Shown one piece after another: positions 5,690 through 7,941 of a stretch of DNA of 7,941 nt; positions within the stretch are counted from its first letter, which is position 1, and each line of letters starts with the position of its first letter. The position numbers and the translations under genes were made by a program. Source of the DNA: Salinibacterium sp. (GTDB lineage: Bacteria > Actinomycetota > Actinomycetes > Actinomycetales > Microbacteriaceae); contig SCSV01000143.1 of the NCBI GenBank assembly GCA_004297555.1, positions 1 to 7,941 on the forward strand. The letters run 5' to 3'. Under the pieces are notes generated by a model. The model had not been told where the DNA came from. It did not search any database and saw only the letters and a list, made by a program, of their open reading frames with translations.

Positions 5690-6274
5690 TTATCGAAGCA
5701 ACTCGGATCGAACAATCGGCATGAGCGCTCTGAACGCGAGCGCCCGGTGACTGATCGCGTTCTTCTCGTCGGCAGTCAGCTCGGCCGCGCTCAAGTCGAG
5801 GCCGTCCGGCTGAAAGATCGGGTCGTACCCGAAACCTCCATGGCCGCTCGGGTGCTCGAGAATGCTGCCGTGCCACTCCCCGCGTCGCACGAACTCGGTG
5901 CCATCGGGCAGCACGAGCGCGGCCGCGCACACGAAGTGCGCCGCGCGATTCGACTCGGCGCCGAGATTGGCCAGCACCAGGGCGACGTTATCCGCGTCAT
6001 CCCGGGTTCCCGCGTATCGAGCCGAGTGGATGCCCGGGGCGCCGCCGAGCGCATCCACAACAATCCCGGAGTCGTCGGCAATCGCGGCCCGACCGTTCGC
6101 GGCGGCGGCGCGGGCCTTGATGAGTGCATTCTCCTCGAACGTCGCGCCGTTCTCGACCGGCTCCGGCCCCTCGTAGGAGACCAGGTCGATTCCGTCGAGG
6201 TCGGGACCAAGTATGCGACGAAGCTCCTCGACCTTATGCGCGTTGCGCGTGGCGAGAACCAGCGCGACAGTCAT
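5690..6274 (-). CDS. rdgB: Non-canonical purine NTP pyrophosphatase (dITP/XTP diphosphatase, Ham1 family)
   Basis: This cytoplasmic house-cleaning enzyme hydrolyses dITP, ITP and XTP to monophosphate and pyrophosphate, preventing deaminated purines entering DNA and RNA. Its 194 residues match the family. Signatures are TRNAHK (9-14) for phosphate binding, ENGATFEENA (41-50), the catalytic-region ADDSG (66-70, Asp68), PGIHSARYAG (80-89), FGYDPIF (148-154) and SHR (175-177). ATG 6274 is chosen because it overlaps the rph stop as ATGA, and because the reading frame upstream, though open, is the antiparallel frame of rph. There is no separate ribosome site, so translation is coupled to rph. The link with rph and murI is a common actinobacterial gene order. 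Confidence 0.97.
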   Translation of the reverse strand: MTVALVLATRNAHKVEELRRILGPDLDGIDLVSYEGPEPVENGATFEENALIKARAAAANGRAAIADDSGIVVDALGGAPGIHSARYAGTRDDADNVALVLANLGAESNRAAHFVCAAALVLPDGTEFVRRGEWHGSILEHPSGHGGFGYDPIFQPDGLDLSAAELTADEKNAISHRALAFRALMPIVRSELLR

Positions 6275-7014
6275 GGAGTCAGCGGGGTCTCGAGAGCCGC
6301 GAGTTGCAGGGCGGTCAAGGTGGCTGCTCCCCCGACAGCGAGGTCGAGCAGCGAGTCGAGTTCGGCGCGGTCGAAGGGCGCGGCCTCGGCGGTGCCCTGC
6401 ACTTCGACGAAAAGACCGCGACCGGTGACGACAACGTTCATGTCGGTATCGGCGCGCACATCCTCGGTGTAAGCCAGGTCCAGAAGCGGCACTCCGTCGA
6501 CGATTCCCACGCTCACCGCGGCGACGCTGTCGATGAGCGCTTTCGCGTTCTTGCCGATGAAGCCTTTCGCGCGACCCCACTCGATGGCATCGGCGAGCGC
6601 GACATAGGCACCGGTGATGGCTGCGGTGCGGGTTCCGCCGTCGGCCTGCAACACGTCGCAGTCGATGACGATCGTGTTCTCGCCGAGCGCTTTGGTGTCG
6701 ATGACGGCCCGCAGTGAACGGCCGACCAGGCGGGAGATCTCGTGCGTGCGCCCACCGATCTTGCCTTTGACCGACTCGCGATCCATGCGCTCGTTCGTCG
6801 AGCGCGGCAGCATCGAGTACTCGGCCGTCACCCAGCCCTTGCCTTTGCCCGCAAGCCAGCGCGGAACCCCGTTGGTGAACGAGGCGGTGCAGAGCACTTT
6901 GGTGCGGCCGAAGCTGATCAGGGCCGACCCTTCGGCCTGCTCGCTCCAGCCTCGTTCGATTACCACAGCGCGCAGCTCGTTTGCCGCCCGCCCGTCTACT
7001 CGCGCATCACTCAT
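6271..7014 (-). CDS. rph: Ribonuclease PH
   Basis: This phosphate-dependent 3'-to-5' exoribonuclease trims tRNA precursors at their 3' ends, working as a ring of six subunits. Its 247 residues are of normal length. Motifs are TAEYSMLPRST (63-73), GRTHEISRLVGRSLRAV (88-104), QADGGTRTA (123-131) with the phosphate-binding GGTRT, EDVRADTDMNVV (184-195) with metal-site Asp185/Asp191, and EVQGTAE (204-210). The ATG at 7014 shares one base with the murI stop (TGATG). AGGAAGGA at 7021-7028 lies 6 bases upstream as a strong ribosome site. The gene is the middle of the murI-rph-rdgB operon. Because tRNA-Leu here lacks an encoded CCA, its tail must be added after such trimming. Confidence 0.98.
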   Translation of the reverse strand: MSDARVDGRAANELRAVVIERGWSEQAEGSALISFGRTKVLCTASFTNGVPRWLAGKGKGWVTAEYSMLPRSTNERMDRESVKGKIGGRTHEISRLVGRSLRAVIDTKALGENTIVIDCDVLQADGGTRTAAITGAYVALADAIEWGRAKGFIGKNAKALIDSVAAVSVGIVDGVPLLDLAYTEDVRADTDMNVVVTGRGLFVEVQGTAEAAPFDRAELDSLLDLAVGGAATLTALQLAALETPLTP

Positions 7015-7853
7015 CAGGCGTCCTTCCTCGGCACGGCAATAGTCCCGGTCTCGAAGTTCTCCACGCGCACGATCTCGGGCCCGAGAAACCGGGCGGCGAG
7101 ATGCTTGAACGCGGCCTTGTCAGGCCCGGTCGCTTCGAAAACGTGGGCGGGGGCATCCGTCGCATGCCGTTCCAGGCCGTGCTTCACGAGCGTTCCGTAC
7201 ACATCGAACGCGGTCTCTTCGGCGCTCGAGATGAGTTGCACTTCGCTGCCCATGACGTACTGGATCGCCGCAGACATGAGCGGGTAGTGGGTGCAGCCGA
7301 GAATGAGGGTGTCGACCTCGGCAGCCTTAAGGGGCGCGAGGTACTCCTCCGCAACGGCGAACAACTCGGGTCCGCTCGTGACGCCCGCCTCGACGAACTC
7401 AACGAAGCGCGGGCAGGCCTGGGTGAACAGAGCGAGGTCGGATGCCGCCGCGAACGCGTCTTCGTAGGCCTTCGACTTGACCGTGCCCTCGGTACCGATC
7501 ACACCGACCCGGCGGTTTCTGGTGTGCCGCACCGCAGCGCGCACCGCGGGCTGGATGACCTCGACCACGGGAATGCCGTAGCCGTCGGTGAACCGCTCCC
7601 GGGCATCCCGAAGCATGGCTGCGGATGCCGTATTGCAAGCGATCACGAGCAGCTTGACACCTTGCGCAACGAGGTCGTCCATGACGGCGAGCGCGTAGCC
7701 GCGAACCGCCGCGATGGGCTTGGGCCCGTAAGGTGAGTGCACCGTGTCGCCGACGTACACGATCGATTCGCGCGGCAATTGGTCGATGATCGCCCGGGCG
7801 ACCGTGAGTCCGCCGACACCGCTGTCGAAAACTCCGATCGGCGCGTCAGTCAC
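7014..7853 (-). CDS. murI: Glutamate racemase
   Basis: This enzyme converts L-glutamate to D-glutamate for peptidoglycan precursors, without cofactor, using two cysteines. Its 279 residues contain DSGVGGLTV (10-18), GDTVHSPYGPK (35-45), ACNTAS with catalytic Cys73 (72-77), and GCTHYPL with catalytic Cys187 (186-192). All expected catalytic residues are present. The start is GTG 7853, putting the first motif at its usual distance. No ribosome site is seen. TAGGCT lies 6 bases upstream, which suits leaderless initiation. It is the first gene of the murI-rph-rdgB operon and is divergent from pncB over only 35 bases. Confidence 0.98.
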   Translation of the reverse strand: MTDAPIGVFDSGVGGLTVARAIIDQLPRESIVYVGDTVHSPYGPKPIAAVRGYALAVMDDLVAQGVKLLVIACNTASAAMLRDARERFTDGYGIPVVEVIQPAVRAAVRHTRNRRVGVIGTEGTVKSKAYEDAFAAASDLALFTQACPRFVEFVEAGVTSGPELFAVAEEYLAPLKAAEVDTLILGCTHYPLMSAAIQYVMGSEVQLISSAEETAFDVYGTLVKHGLERHATDAPAHVFEATGPDKAAFKHLAARFLGPEIVRVENFETGTIAVPRKDA

Positions 7854-7859
7854 CCCGAA

Positions 7860-7865
7860 AGCCTA
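7860..7865 (-). promoter_or_regulatory. murI: Candidate -10 box for a leaderless murI transcript
   Basis: TAGGCT is followed by TTCGGG and then the GTG start. The 15-base block from this box through GTG matches the one at mntH in 13 positions. TTGAGG (minus strand, 7881-7886) is a possible -35 with a short 15-base spacer. Confidence 0.5.
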
Positions 7866-7877
7866 CCGTTGCGGCGA

Positions 7878-7883
7878 TATCCT
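7878..7883 (+). promoter_or_regulatory. pncB: Candidate -10 box of pncB
   Basis: TATCCT lies 5 bases before the ATG at 7889, and no ribosome site is seen between them, so pncB may also be leaderless. It is only 12 bases from the murI -10 box on the other strand, so the two promoters must share DNA. Confidence 0.45.
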
Positions 7884-7888
7884 CAACC

Positions 7889-7941
7889 ATGAGCACCGCC
7901 TTGCTGACCGACCGCTACGAATTGACCATGCTCGACGCGGC
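7889..7941 (+). CDS. pncB: Nicotinate phosphoribosyltransferase (N-terminal fragment, cut by window edge)
   Basis: Only the first 17 codons are present. They encode an N-terminus with LLTDRYELTMLDA (5-17), the conserved opening of nicotinate phosphoribosyltransferases. These make nicotinate mononucleotide from nicotinate and PRPP in the NAD salvage pathway. The ATG at 7889 has no Shine-Dalgarno site but has a -10-like TATCCT just upstream. It is divergent from murI. A pncB-type gene near murI and rph is a common actinobacterial arrangement. The call rests on a short segment and could be tested simply by reading further right. Confidence 0.85.
   Translation, partial: MSTALLTDRYELTMLDA

Noticed and set aside
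6981..7736. A 251-codon open frame on the plus strand, opposite murI
   Set aside because: It has no recognisable motif, and the opposite strand encodes murI with both catalytic cysteines. It is a coding shadow. The same holds for the long plus-strand frames opposite mntR (2584-3330) and rdgB (5747-6472), and for the minus-strand frame opposite DedA (1505-2104).

Overview
The window looks like chromosomal core DNA from a high-GC actinobacterium. Microbacteriaceae is my best guess, from protein style, GTG starts and the very frequent hexamer GGATGC/GCATCC. I see no integrase, transposase, CRISPR array or other mobile signature. No stretch longer than about 120 bases lacks a gene.

Left part (1-2215). 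A PadR-type regulator runs off the left edge on the minus strand. A perfect inverted repeat lies over its predicted promoter. A plus-strand tRNA-Leu (anticodon TAG) follows. Next come two minus-strand genes of unknown function (463-882 and 885-1352). They are 2 nt apart and share a homologous C-terminal domain, so they are a diverged tandem duplication. A DedA-family membrane protein gene is transcribed away from them on the plus strand. Its stop codon is interlocked, through one CTAG, with the stop of the next minus-strand gene.

Right part (2212-7853). Seven minus-strand genes are read right to left: murI (glutamate racemase), rph (RNase PH), rdgB (inosine/xanthosine triphosphate pyrophosphatase), a CDF metal exporter, mntH (NRAMP Mn importer), a DtxR/MntR-type metal regulator, and a small HEAT-repeat protein. 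murI-rph-rdgB form a tightly overlapping housekeeping operon: cell-wall D-glutamate supply, tRNA 3' processing and nucleotide-pool cleaning. CDF, mntH and mntR make a divalent-metal homeostasis block. mntH and mntR overlap by 4 bases, and a short dyad covers the mntH start. At the right edge a divergent gene begins that matches nicotinate phosphoribosyltransferase (pncB).

The most coherent non-obvious signal is in translation starts. Four minus-strand genes (murI, CDF, mntH, HEAT) each have TAGnnT exactly 6 bases before a GTG start, as expected for leaderless transcripts. This would split the seven-gene series into several transcription units. The PadR gene, the 155-aa gene of the paralog pair and rph instead have clear Shine-Dalgarno sites and ATG starts. 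I did not find a convincing new multi-gene system. The least-understood items are the paralog pair and the HEAT-repeat gene.
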